From the NCBI RefSeq assembly GCF_001044255.1, contig NZ_JYNX01000057.1:55676-107199 (forward strand): a DNA stretch of 51,524 nt. The letters run 5' to 3'. The translations under genes were made by a program, and so were the position numbers. Source of the stretch: Mycolicibacterium chubuense. Its GTDB lineage: Bacteria; Actinomycetota; Actinomycetes; Mycobacteriales; Mycobacteriaceae. This document shows positions 17,716 through 25,858 of this stretch, one piece after another. How positions within the stretch are numbered: the stretch's first letter is position 1; each line of letters begins with the position of its first letter. Under the pieces are notes generated by a model. That model was not told where the DNA came from. It made no database searches and saw nothing but the letters and a program-made list of their open reading frames with translations.

Positions 17716-19607
17716 GGCCGTCGCTCCAGGATCTCGCGCTCCAGCGTCGGGCGGCGATCGTCGTCGTCGGGCAGCGCCAACGGCTCATCCGACCAGTCGG
17801 TCTCGCGCTCACAGCCGTCGTCGAGTTCGTCGTCGGCGGCCAGCAGGTAGCGGTACTCGGGCACGTCGGCCAGCAGCTCGGCGTGGGTGCCGACGTGGGT
17901 GATGGTGCCGTTCTGCAGCAGCGCGACCCGGTCGGCGAGCAGCACGGTCGACGCGCGGTGGGCGACCACGACGCCGGTGACCGCGTGCAGGACGCGGCGC
18001 AGCGCCTCCTCGACGACGGCCTCGGTGTGCACGTCGAGCGCCGACAAGGTGTCGTCGAGCACCAGGATGCGCGGGCCGGCCAGGATCGCGCGCGCCAGCG
18101 AAAGACGTTGCCGTTGACCGCCGGACAGGCTCATGCCCTGCTCGCCGATGCGGGTGTCCAGGCCGTAGGGCAGGTCGTAGACGAACTGCGCGGCGGCCAC
18201 CTCGACGGCCTGGCGCAGCTCGTCGTCGGATGCGTCCGGCTTACCGAGGCGCAGGTTCTCGGCCACCGACATCGAGAACAGCGTCGGATCCTCGAAGGCC
18301 GTCGCGACCGCCTGCCGCAGCGCGTCGAGGCTGAGTTCGCGGATGTCCTGCGCGTCGATGCGGATCTCGCCCTCGGTCACGTCGTACAACCGGGACAGCA
18401 GACCCACCAGCACCGACTTGCCGGATCCGGTCGCGCCGACCAGCGCGAGCGTCTCCCCCGGCTCGACGGTCACGGTGACGTGACGCAGCGCCCAGTCCTC
18501 GGAGTCCGGGAACCGGAAGCCGACGTCGACGAGTTCGAGGCGGCCGCCGCGCGGACTCTGCTCGCGCGGACCGTCGGTGATGTCGCGTGGCGCGTCGAAG
18601 ATCTCGGCGATGCGGTTGGCCGCCGTGAACGACTCCTGGGTCATCGACAGCAGGAAGCCCAGCGACGCGATCGGCCAGACCAGCGACAGCATCATCGTGA
18701 TGAATGCGACCAGCGTCCCCATCGTCACGGAGCCGTGCCCGGCGGCGTACGCGCCGAAGCCCAACACCAGGATCAGCGTCAGGTTCGGGATGATCTCCAG
18801 CAGCGTCCAGAATTTCGCCGACACCGTCACCCGGTTCACCTGGGTCTCGTAAAGATCGGTGAGCTGCTCGTCGAACCGGTCGTAGACGTAGTCCTCGCGG
18901 CCGAACGACTTGACCACCCGCAGCCCGAGCGCAGCCTCCTCGACGTGGGTGGCGACGTGGCCGGCCTGGTCCTGCGCCTGTCGCGACAGCCGGGTGTACT
19001 CCTGCTGGAAGTGCAGCACGGTGAGCGTGATCGGGATGATCGACACCAGCACCACCACGCCCAGCGGCCAGTACATCGCCAGCAGGATCGCGGTGACGAC
19101 GGTGATCTGAAGGACGTTGAGGATCAGGAACGTCAAACCGAACGACATGAAGCGCCGAATCGTGCTGAGATCGTTCATGATTCGCGACAGCAACTGGCCC
19201 GACTGCCAGCGGCCGTGAAACGACATCGGCAGGATCTGCAGCCGCGCGTAGAGGTCTTTGCGGATGTCGGCCTCGACACCCATGGTCGCGCGGGCCACCA
19301 GCCATCGCCGGATGAACCACAGCACGGCCTCGGCGATGCCGACCCCCGTCGCCGCCGCGCCCAGCGTCCACAGCCCCTGCTGGTCCTGATGGCGCACCGG
19401 CCCGTCGATGACGGCCTTGGTCATCAGCGGGATCGCCACAGTGGCCGCGAGGCTTGCGAAGGCGACGGTGAACATCAGGATCCACCGGCCGCGGTACGGC
19501 AGCAGGTAGGGCAGCATCCGCCACAGGTCCGAGCTCGGCCTCACCCGTCGGGGTGGCGGCGCGATCGCGGGCGCTGCGCGCAACGCGTTGTCTCCGAATT
19601 CAGCCAC
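17712..19607 (-). CDS. ABC exporter half-transporter with degenerate Walker B (second gene)
   Basis: 631 residues, same fold as its neighbours: membrane domain about 25-330 and ATPase domain about 365-600. Walker A GATGSGKSV and signature LSGGQ are normal. Walker B reads ILVLDDTLSALD, with Asp replacing the catalytic Glu, the classic change of the non-hydrolysing partner in heterodimeric ABC exporters. The switch His is kept (VVVAHRASTVLLADRV). It overlaps the first ABC gene by 8 bp and the third by 4 bp, so three polypeptides come from one message. Pairing with the third gene is the most economical reading. Confidence 0.87.
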   Translation of the reverse strand: MAEFGDNALRAAPAIAPPPRRVRPSSDLWRMLPYLLPYRGRWILMFTVAFASLAATVAIPLMTKAVIDGPVRHQDQQGLWTLGAAATGVGIAEAVLWFIRRWLVARATMGVEADIRKDLYARLQILPMSFHGRWQSGQLLSRIMNDLSTIRRFMSFGLTFLILNVLQITVVTAILLAMYWPLGVVVLVSIIPITLTVLHFQQEYTRLSRQAQDQAGHVATHVEEAALGLRVVKSFGREDYVYDRFDEQLTDLYETQVNRVTVSAKFWTLLEIIPNLTLILVLGFGAYAAGHGSVTMGTLVAFITMMLSLVWPIASLGFLLSMTQESFTAANRIAEIFDAPRDITDGPREQSPRGGRLELVDVGFRFPDSEDWALRHVTVTVEPGETLALVGATGSGKSVLVGLLSRLYDVTEGEIRIDAQDIRELSLDALRQAVATAFEDPTLFSMSVAENLRLGKPDASDDELRQAVEVAAAQFVYDLPYGLDTRIGEQGMSLSGGQRQRLSLARAILAGPRILVLDDTLSALDVHTEAVVEEALRRVLHAVTGVVVAHRASTVLLADRVALLQNGTITHVGTHAELLADVPEYRYLLAADDELDDGCERETDWSDEPLALPDDDDRRPTLEREILERRP

Positions 19608-21573
19608 TCAGAACATCTTCCCACTGCGGGCAAGTGGTTAACTCGTCTACCGAACGTGCGGTGCAGGGCAGATGTGCGTGCGGACCGGTATGACCGCAGA
19701 CGCGCCGCTCGGGGCCGAACTGGGTGCGGTACAGCTCGGCGTAGCGGCCGCCGCGGCCCAGCAGTTCGGTGTGCGTGCCGCGCTCCACGATGCGGCCGTC
19801 CTCGACGACCAGGATCAGATCGGCGGCCCGGATGGTCGAGAGCCGGTGCGCGATCACCAGCGACGTGCGGCCGGCGAGCGCTTCGGCCAGCGCCTGCTGC
19901 ACCTTGGCCTCCGACTCCGAGTCCAGCGACGCGGTGGCCTCGTCGAGCACGACGACGCGGGGCGCGGCCAGCAGCAGGCGCGCGATGGTCAGTCGCTGAC
20001 GCTGGCCCCCGGACAGCCGGTATCCACGCTCGCCGACCACGGTGTCGAGCCCGTCGGGCATGTCGGCGACGACCTCGTCGAGCCGGGCGCGACGCAGCGC
20101 CTCCCAGATCTCGGCGTCGGTCGCCTCCGGGGCGGCGAGCGCGAGGTTGGCCCGGATCGATTCGTGGAACAGGTGCCCGTCCTGGGTGACCATGCCGACG
20201 GTGTCCTTCAGCGACGCGAACGTCGCGTCGCGCACGTCGACGCCGCCCAGCCGGATCGCGCCGGAATCGACATCGTAGAGCCGCGCCAACAACGACGCCG
20301 TCGTCGACTTCCCTGCGCCTGACGACCCCACCAGCGCCACCATCTGACCGGGGTGCGCAGTGAACGAGATGCCGTGCAGCACTTCGTCGGCGCCGCGGTC
20401 GTCGAGTTCGGCGACCTCCTCCAGCGAGGCCAGCGAGACCTTGTCGGCGGCCGGGTAGGAGAAGTGGACGTCGTCGAACTCCACGGTGACCGGGCCGTCG
20501 GGGATCGCGACGGCGCCGGGCCGTTCGCGGATCAGCGGAACCAGGTCGAGCACCTCGAAGACACGCTCGAAACTGACGAGCGCCGTGGCGATCTCGACGC
20601 GGGCATTGGCGAGCGCGGTCAGCGGCGCGTACAGCCGGGTCAGCAGCAGCGCCAGCGACACGATCGCGCCGGCCTGCATCTGACCGCCCAGGGCCAGGGC
20701 GCCGCCGAGGCCGTAGACCAGCGCGAGCGCCAGCGCCGACATCAACGTCAGCGAGTTCATGAACGTCGCCTGCAGCATCGCGGTGCGCACCCCGATGTCG
20801 CGCACCCGGCCCGCCCGCACGGCGAACTCGCGGGATTCGACGTCGGTGTCCCCGAACAATTTGACCAGCGTGGCGCCGGGCGCCGAGAACCGCTCGGTCA
20901 TCTGCGTGTTCATCGTGGCGTTGTGGGCGGCGGCCTCGCGGGACAGCGTGGCCATCGCCGAGCCGATGCGCCGGGCCGGCAGGAGGAACAGCGGCATCAA
21001 CACCAGCGACACCAGGGTCACCTGCCAGGAGATGCTGATCATCACCGCGAGCGTCAGCGTCAGCGTGACGATGTTGGAGACCACCCCGGAAAGCGTGTCG
21101 GAGAACGCCCGCTGGGCGCCCATCACGTCGTTGCCCAGGCGGCTCACCAGCGCGCCGGTGCGGGTCCTGGTGAAGAACGCCACCGGCATCCGCTGCACGT
21201 GGTCGAACACCGCCGTGCGCAGATCCAGGATCAGGCCCTCGCCGATCGTCGACGACAGCCACCGCGTCAGCAAAGACATCGCCGCCTCGGCGAGCGCCAC
21301 CGCGGCGATCACCGTCGCCAACAGCGCGACCACGCCCACAGTGCCGCCACCGGTGATCTCGTCGACCACGCGGCCGGCCAGCAGTGGCGTGGCCACCGTC
21401 AGCACGGCACTCAGGACGCTGACCAGGAGGAACACCCACAGCATGCGGTGGTGCCGACCGGCGAATCGCCAGATCCGCGCCAACAGCCGACGGTCCGCCA
21501 ACGACCGCAGATCACCGCCTCGGGCATGCGTCTGCCGGTACAGCGACTGCCGGGCAACCGTTTCCAAGCTCAT
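19600..21573 (-). CDS. ABC exporter half-transporter (first gene of three)
   Basis: 657 residues from ATG 21573, chosen because a TACGGT box lies 6 nt upstream; an ATG at 21597 would precede it. MsbA-like fused transporter: membrane domain about 45-340, ATPase domain about 370-620 with GSSGAGKST, LSGGQ, VVVLDEATASLD and LVIAHRLSTI, all consensus. It can therefore act as a homodimer or pair with either partner. It opens a three-gene ABC operon and diverges from a K+ channel gene. After the ATPase domain comes a His/Cys-bearing C-terminal tail (CGHTGPHAHLPCTARS) of unknown role. Confidence 0.88.
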   Translation of the reverse strand: MSLETVARQSLYRQTHARGGDLRSLADRRLLARIWRFAGRHHRMLWVFLLVSVLSAVLTVATPLLAGRVVDEITGGGTVGVVALLATVIAAVALAEAAMSLLTRWLSSTIGEGLILDLRTAVFDHVQRMPVAFFTRTRTGALVSRLGNDVMGAQRAFSDTLSGVVSNIVTLTLTLAVMISISWQVTLVSLVLMPLFLLPARRIGSAMATLSREAAAHNATMNTQMTERFSAPGATLVKLFGDTDVESREFAVRAGRVRDIGVRTAMLQATFMNSLTLMSALALALVYGLGGALALGGQMQAGAIVSLALLLTRLYAPLTALANARVEIATALVSFERVFEVLDLVPLIRERPGAVAIPDGPVTVEFDDVHFSYPAADKVSLASLEEVAELDDRGADEVLHGISFTAHPGQMVALVGSSGAGKSTTASLLARLYDVDSGAIRLGGVDVRDATFASLKDTVGMVTQDGHLFHESIRANLALAAPEATDAEIWEALRRARLDEVVADMPDGLDTVVGERGYRLSGGQRQRLTIARLLLAAPRVVVLDEATASLDSESEAKVQQALAEALAGRTSLVIAHRLSTIRAADLILVVEDGRIVERGTHTELLGRGGRYAELYRTQFGPERRVCGHTGPHAHLPCTARSVDELTTCPQWEDVLSG

Positions 21574-21579
21574 CTCATC

Positions 21580-21585
21580 ACCGTA
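21580..21585 (-). promoter_or_regulatory. -10 box of ABC exporter operon
   Basis: TACGGT on the minus strand, 6 nt before ATG 21573. It is half of a divergent promoter region with the channel gene. Confidence 0.5.
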
Positions 21586-21631
21586 GAACCTCAACAATGG
21601 GTGAGGTCAAAGACTTCCCAGCCGGCCGGGA

Positions 21632-21637
21632 TAGGGT
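21632..21637 (+). promoter_or_regulatory. -10 box of K+ channel gene
   Basis: TAGGGT followed by 8 nt and GTG 21646. A leaderless start is likely and is used here to place the N-terminus of the channel. Confidence 0.55.
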
Positions 21638-21645
21638 TCAGACCC

Positions 21646-22431
21646 GTGTCCGAGGTGACCGTGATGACCACGCCCGTCCCGGTGGTGGAGACGAAACTGC
21701 AGGCCTGGGAGCGGCGCGCCGAGTGGCCGCTGGCGCTCGCGGCGGTGCTGTTCCTCGCCGCCTACAGCGTCGAGGTACTCGCGACGCCCGCCGGTGCGGC
21801 CGCCGTCGCGGTCCGAATCGTCAGCATCGCGTCATGGTTGATGTTCGTCGTCGACTACGCCGTCCGTCTCTGTCTCGCCGACCAGCGGTGGCGGTGGTTC
21901 TCCCGTCACCTGTTCGATCTGGCGATCGTCGCCCTGCCCGTGCTGCGGCACCTGCGGCTGCTGCGCCTGGTCACGTTGATCACGGTGCTCAACCGCGCCG
22001 TCGGGCACGCCATCCGCGGTCGCGTGGTGATGTACACGGTCGGCGGCGCGGTGCTGCTGGTCTACGTCGCGTCGCTCGCCGTCCTGCAGAACGAGCGCGG
22101 CTACCCCGGCGCCCAGATCACCCACTTCGGCGAGGCGCTGTGGTGGGCGATGACGACGATCACCACGGTCGGCTACGGCGACCTGACGCCGGTGAGTCCC
22201 ACCGGGCGGGTGATCGCCGTGCTGCTGATGATCGGCGGCATCAGCCTGCTGGGCTCGATCACCGCGACGCTCGCCTCGTGGATCGTGCAGCGCGTGGCCG
22301 ACGAGGACACCGCGGCGCGCGTCGTGACCACCGAGCACATCGACGTCCTGGTGACCGAGATCCAGGAGCTGCGGGCCGAGGTGCGGCGCCTGGGCGGCAG
22401 CTCCCGGCCCCGCGACGGGCTGGACGGGTAA
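21646..22431 (+). CDS. Voltage-gated-like potassium channel
   Basis: 261 residues. The selectivity filter TTVGYGDL lies in the pore loop [15 protein letters not shown], flanked by two strong spans. Four hydrophobic segments precede it, and the segment [18 protein letters not shown] has regularly spaced Arg like a voltage-sensor S4. A short coiled-coil-like tail ([16 protein letters not shown]) may tetramerise the channel. No RCK/TrkA-N domain is attached. It conducts K+ across the plasma membrane. It is divergent from the ABC exporter operon and lies 49 bp upstream of prrA on the same strand. Confidence 0.88.
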   Translation: MSEVTVMTTPVPVVETKLQAWERRAEWPLALAAVLFLAAYSVEVLATPAGAAAVAVRIVSIASWLMFVVDYAVRLCLADQRWRWFSRHLFDLAIVALPVLRHLRLLRLVTLITVLNRAVGHAIRGRVVMYTVGGAVLLVYVASLAVLQNERGYPGAQITHFGEALWWAMTTITTVGYGDLTPVSPTGRVIAVLLMIGGISLLGSITATLASWIVQRVADEDTAARVVTTEHIDVLVTEIQELRAEVRRLGGSSRPRDGLDG

Positions 22432-22480
22432 CGGGCCAGGGTCCCCCAGCTCGAGGCCCGCATCAGGCAAGATTGCGGGC

Positions 22481-23182
22481 ATGGACAGTGCAGTGGGCTC
22501 GCCCCGGGTGCTCGTGGTCGACGACGATCCCGACGTGCTCGCCTCCCTCGAGCGCGGCCTGCGGTTGTCCGGTTTCGACGTGTTCACCGCCGTGGACGGC
22601 GCCGAGGCCCTGCGCAGCGCCACCGAGACGCGCCCCGATGCGATCGTGCTCGACATCAACATGCCGGTGCTCGACGGCGTGTCCGTGGTGACCGCTCTGC
22701 GCGCGATGGACAACGACGTTCCGGTCTGTGTGCTGTCGGCGCGGTCGTCGGTCGACGACCGCGTCGCGGGGCTGGAGGCCGGCGCGGACGATTACCTGGT
22801 CAAGCCGTTCGTGCTCGCCGAGCTGGTGGCCCGGGTGAAGGCGCTGCTGCGGCGGCGCGGATCCACGGCGACGTTCTCGTCGGAGACCATCACCGTCGGC
22901 CCGCTCGAGGTCGACATCCCGGGCCGGCGCGCCCGCGTCGACGGGGTCGACGTCGACCTGACCAAGCGCGAGTTCGATCTGCTGGCGGTGCTCGCCGAAC
23001 ACAAGACCGCGGTGCTGTCCCGCGCGCAGCTGCTCGAGCTGGTCTGGGGCTACGACTTCGCCGCCGACACCAACGTCGTCGACGTCTTCATCGGCTACCT
23101 GCGGCGCAAGCTGGAGGCCAACGGCGCGCCGCGCCTGCTGCACACGGTCCGCGGCGTCGGATTCGTCCTGCGTCAGCAGTGA
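22481..23182 (+). CDS. prrA: Two-component response regulator PrrA
   Basis: 233 residues. Receiver domain 1-125 with acidic pocket VVDDD, phospho-acceptor Asp58 (IVLDINMP), Thr/Ser switch (LSARSS) and Lys108 (YLVKPF). The OmpR-type winged helix occupies about 140-230 ([31 protein letters not shown]). The sequence is nearly identical to M. tuberculosis PrrA (Rv0903c) as I recall it. PrrA is an essential mycobacterial regulator linked to early intracellular growth and energy metabolism. It is followed by three tandem micro-ORF repeats and then prrB; its TGA stop overlaps the first micro-ORF ATG (TGATG). Confidence 0.96.
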   Translation: MDSAVGSPRVLVVDDDPDVLASLERGLRLSGFDVFTAVDGAEALRSATETRPDAIVLDINMPVLDGVSVVTALRAMDNDVPVCVLSARSSVDDRVAGLEAGADDYLVKPFVLAELVARVKALLRRRGSTATFSSETITVGPLEVDIPGRRARVDGVDVDLTKREFDLLAVLAEHKTAVLSRAQLLELVWGYDFAADTNVVDVFIGYLRRKLEANGAPRLLHTVRGVGFVLRQQ

Positions 23183-23274
23183 TGAGCGCTTGCGCGAAGA
23201 ACCGGCGGTAGTGATGAGCGCTTGCGCGAAGAACCGGCGGTAGTGATGAGCGCTTGCGCGAAGAACCGGCAGCA
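23179..23274 (+). repeat. Three tandem 32-bp repeats between prrA and prrB
   Basis: Units at 23179-23210, 23211-23242 and 23243-23274. The first two are identical and the third differs at two positions near its end. The unit begins GTGATGAGCGCTTGCGCGAA. The arrangement, with stop and start codons overlapping at the junctions, recalls MIRU elements of mycobacteria such as the one in senX3-regX3, but the unit is shorter and I do not claim it is the same family. Confidence 0.95.
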
Positions 23275-23278
23275 GTAG
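23182..23278 (+). other. Relay of three micro-ORFs linking prrA to prrB
   Basis: Each repeat unit encodes a complete tiny ORF: 23182-23211 and 23214-23243 (MSACAKNRR) and 23246-23278 ([10 protein letters not shown]). The prrA stop overlaps the first ATG by 1 nt, successive ORFs are 2 nt apart (TAG-TG-ATG), and the last stop is 1 nt from the prrB GTG. Terminating ribosomes could reinitiate stepwise and carry translation to prrB. Because each unit has its own start and stop, copy-number change would not break the chain. Translation is inferred, not shown. Confidence 0.5.
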
Positions 23279-23279
23279 C

Positions 23280-24623
23280 GTGATCGCCCTGTCCCGCATC
23301 TTCCGGCGCACACCGTCGCTGCGCACGCGGGTCGCGTTCGCCACCGCCATCGCCGCGGCGATCGTCGTCGGCATCGTCGGCACCGTCGTATGGGTCGGCA
23401 TCACCCAGGACCGCAAGGAACGCCTCGACCGCCGTCTCGACGAGGCGGCCGGCTTCGCGATCCCGTTCCTGCCGCGCGGCCTCGACGAGATCCCGCCCTC
23501 GCCCAACGACCAGGACGCCGTGATCACCGTGCGCCGCGGCGACGGCCAGGTGACGTCCAACAGCAAGGTCGTGCTGCCCGAGCTGGAGCCCGGCTACGCC
23601 GACACCTACGTCGACGGGGTGCGCTACCGGGTACGCACGGTGCTGCTGTCCACCCCGGAGCCGATGTCCGTCGCCGTCGGCGCCACCTACGACGCGACGA
23701 TCACCGACACCAACAACCTGCACCGGCGGGTGCTGATCATCTGCACGCTGGCCGTGGGTGCGGCCACGTTCGGCGGCTGGCTGCTCGCGGCGTTCGCGGT
23801 GCGCCCGTTCAAACGGCTGGCCCAGCAGACCCGGCAGATCGACGCCGGCGACGAGGCCCCCGACATCGACATCCGCGGCGCCACCGAGGCCGTCGAGATC
23901 GCCGACGCGATCAAGGGCCTCGTCGGGCGCGTCTGGGAGGAGCAGGGCCGGACCAAGGCGGCGCTGGCGTCGGCACGCGACTTCGCGTCGGTGTCGGCGC
24001 ACGAGCTGCGCACCCCGCTGACCGCGATGCGCACCAACCTCGAGGTGCTCGCGACGTTGGATCTCGGCGAGGAGCAGCGCAAGGAGGTCGTCGGCGACGT
24101 GATCCGCACCCAGACCCGCATCGAGGCGACACTCGGCGCGCTGGAGCGGCTCGCCCAAGGGGAACTGTCCACCGAGGACGACCACGTGCCCGTCGACATC
24201 ACCGAGCTGCTCGACCGGGCCGCCCACGACGCGATGCGCGTCTACCCCGACCTCGAGGTGTCCCTGGTGCCGGCGCCGACGGTGATCATCGTCGGGCTGC
24301 CCGCCGGCCTGCGCCTGGCGGTCGACAACGCGATCGCCAATGCGGTCAAACACGGCGGCGCCACCCGTGTGCAGCTCTCGGCGGTCAGCTCGCGCGCCGG
24401 GGTCGAGATCGCGATCGACGACGACGGCGTCGGGGTGCCCGAGGAGGAGCGCCGGGTCGTGTTCGAGCGGTTCTCCCGCGGCTCCACGGCGTCACACTCG
24501 GGATCGGGGTTGGGGCTGGCCCTGGTGGCGCAGCAGGCCGAATTGCACGGCGGCACCGCGTCATTGGAGGCGAGCCCACTCGGCGGGGCGCGGCTGCTGC
24601 TGCGCCTGCCCGGCCCGCACTAA
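23280..24623 (+). CDS. prrB: Two-component sensor histidine kinase PrrB
   Basis: 447 residues from GTG 23280. Two membrane spans (about 20-42 and 151-174) bracket an extracytoplasmic sensor of about 105 residues. A HAMP linker (about 175-228) and the phospho-acceptor His241 (SAHELRTPLTAM) follow. The ATPase domain carries the N-box DNAIANAVKHGG, DDDGVGVPEEE and SGSGLGLALV. It phosphorylates PrrA. The start is 1 nt after the last micro-ORF stop, and only a GTG is available, so expression may depend on reinitiation from the upstream chain. The gene ends at a strong palindrome shared with the convergent FKBP gene. Confidence 0.95.
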   Translation: MIALSRIFRRTPSLRTRVAFATAIAAAIVVGIVGTVVWVGITQDRKERLDRRLDEAAGFAIPFLPRGLDEIPPSPNDQDAVITVRRGDGQVTSNSKVVLPELEPGYADTYVDGVRYRVRTVLLSTPEPMSVAVGATYDATITDTNNLHRRVLIICTLAVGAATFGGWLLAAFAVRPFKRLAQQTRQIDAGDEAPDIDIRGATEAVEIADAIKGLVGRVWEEQGRTKAALASARDFASVSAHELRTPLTAMRTNLEVLATLDLGEEQRKEVVGDVIRTQTRIEATLGALERLAQGELSTEDDHVPVDITELLDRAAHDAMRVYPDLEVSLVPAPTVIIVGLPAGLRLAVDNAIANAVKHGGATRVQLSAVSSRAGVEIAIDDDGVGVPEEERRVVFERFSRGSTASHSGSGLGLALVAQQAELHGGTASLEASPLGGARLLLRLPGPH

Positions 24624-24627
24624 TCTC

Positions 24628-24690
24628 CGCCGAAACTGTATTCCACGCGCTGTTTCCGGCGTTCTGGCCGCGCGGAATACAGTTTCGGCG
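24628..24690. terminator. Palindromic element, copy 2 (bidirectional terminator candidate)
   Basis: Arms 24628-24649 and 24669-24690 match in 21 of 22 positions (CGCCGAAACTGTATTCC core), with a 19-bp loop. It fills the 72-bp gap between the convergent prrB and FKBP genes. The same arm sequence occurs at 587-648 in the same kind of position. Confidence 0.7.
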
Positions 24691-24695
24691 ACGGG

Positions 24696-25058
24696 TCAGC
24701 GGGTGCCCAGAAGGTCGATGACGAAGATCAGCGTCTTGCCCGACAGCCGGTGCCCACCGCCGGCGGGACCGTAGGCCTGCTCCGGTGGGATGGTGAGCTT
24801 GCGACGGCCACCGACCTTCATCCCGGGGATGCCGTCCTGCCAGCCCTGGATGAGTCCGCGCAGCGGGAACTCGATGGACTCACCGCGGTTCCAGGAGCTG
24901 TCGAACTCCTCCCCGGTGTCGAACTCCACGCCGAGGTAGTGCACCTCCACGTTGGCGCCCGGCACCGCCTCCGGACCGTCGCCCACGACGAGGTCTTCGA
25001 TCACCAGCTCGGTGGGCGGCGGGCCTTCGGGGAAGTCGATCTCGGGTTTGGTAGCCAT
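24696..25058 (-). CDS. FKBP-type peptidyl-prolyl cis-trans isomerase
   Basis: 120 residues from ATG 25058, 7 nt after a TAGGGT box, so probably leaderless. Single FKBP domain: VEVHYLGVEFDTGEEFDSSW, RGLIQGWQDGIPGMKVGGRRKLTIPPEQAYG and LIFVIDLL contain the usual active-site aromatic and hydrophobic residues (Tyr, Phe, Trp, Tyr). It speeds proline isomerisation in protein folding. No signal peptide is visible, so cytoplasmic. Convergent with prrB. Confidence 0.93.
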   Translation of the reverse strand: MATKPEIDFPEGPPPTELVIEDLVVGDGPEAVPGANVEVHYLGVEFDTGEEFDSSWNRGESIEFPLRGLIQGWQDGIPGMKVGGRRKLTIPPEQAYGPAGGGHRLSGKTLIFVIDLLGTR

Positions 25059-25065
25059 GACGGCC

Positions 25066-25071
25066 ACCCTA
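25066..25071 (-). promoter_or_regulatory. -10 box of FKBP gene overlapping the SDR stop codon
   Basis: TAGGGT on the minus strand, 7 nt before ATG 25058. Its first three bases are the TAG stop codon of the upstream SDR gene (25069-25071). Confidence 0.6.
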
Positions 25072-25821
25072 GACCGCCGACCGGACCTCCTCGGGCTGCA
25101 ACCACTCGGTCGGGCGCAGCAGCACCACCTCGGGCACGATGCAGGCCGCCGACAGCCGCGTCGTCATCCGCACCACCTCCGCCACATCGCGCGGGGTGAT
25201 CATCGTCGAGGCCGCGATCGCGTCCCGATAGGTATCGGCCATCGGGGTGTCCACCAGGCCGGGACAGATCGCGGTGGCCTTGATGCCCGACGTCGAGAGT
25301 TCGTCGTGCAGCGCCTCGGTGAACCCCACCACGGCGGCCTTGGTCGCCGAGTACGACGACAGCGTGGCCTCGCCGCGCTTACCGGCGTTCGAGGCCGTGT
25401 TGACGATCTGGGCCCGACCACGTTGTCGGACAGCCTCTTTGAGCAGCGGCTGACACTTGGCGGTCAGCAGCACGACGGCGCGGATGTTGACCGCCAGCTG
25501 AGCGTCGAGGAAGTCGGCGGTGATGTCGCCGACCAGCCGGTTGCCGGCGATACCGGCATTGTTGACCAGCAGGTCCAACGACGCGTGTTCGGCGGTGTGG
25601 AGCGCGACGACCTCGTCGAGGAACGCCTCCTCGGCCACCGACCCGGCGAGCGTGCGCACGGCGGGGCCCTTCGCCGCGACGACCGATGCCGCCGCGGCTT
25701 CGAGCTTGGCGGGGTCTCGGCCCACCATCGTCACCGCGAAGCCTTCCTCCCGCAGAGCCGCCGCGATCGCCACGCCGATGCCTCCGGACGCCCCGGTCAC
25801 CAGGGCACTACGCACAGTCAC
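25069..25821 (-). CDS. Short-chain dehydrogenase/reductase
   Basis: 250 residues from GTG 25821; a GTG two codons later is equally possible and no strong ribosome site decides. Classical SDR: cofactor motif TGASGGIG near the N-terminus, NNAG at about 84, and catalytic Ser-Tyr-Lys in NTASNAGKRGEATLSSYSATKAA. The Asn catalytic residue is probably in LAVNIRAVVLLTAK. VGRDP after beta-2 (Arg) suggests NADP(H). It reduces or oxidises an unidentified alcohol/ketone. It lies upstream of FKBP on the same strand and diverges from the DUF2630 gene. Confidence 0.88.
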   Translation of the reverse strand: MTVRSALVTGASGGIGVAIAAALREEGFAVTMVGRDPAKLEAAAASVVAAKGPAVRTLAGSVAEEAFLDEVVALHTAEHASLDLLVNNAGIAGNRLVGDITADFLDAQLAVNIRAVVLLTAKCQPLLKEAVRQRGRAQIVNTASNAGKRGEATLSSYSATKAAVVGFTEALHDELSTSGIKATAICPGLVDTPMADTYRDAIAASTMITPRDVAEVVRMTTRLSAACIVPEVVLLRPTEWLQPEEVRSAV

Positions 25822-25858
25822 CCGATCATTAGATCCCGCCGGGGGGCAGACTGTAGGC

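Noticed and set aside
20353-21645. N-terminal extension of the K+ channel
   Set aside because: Antisense to the ABC transporter gene; Gln/Arg/His-rich shadow translation; a leaderless promoter sits directly before GTG 21646.
23179-23274. CRISPR array
   Set aside because: Units are directly contiguous with no spacers and only three copies.
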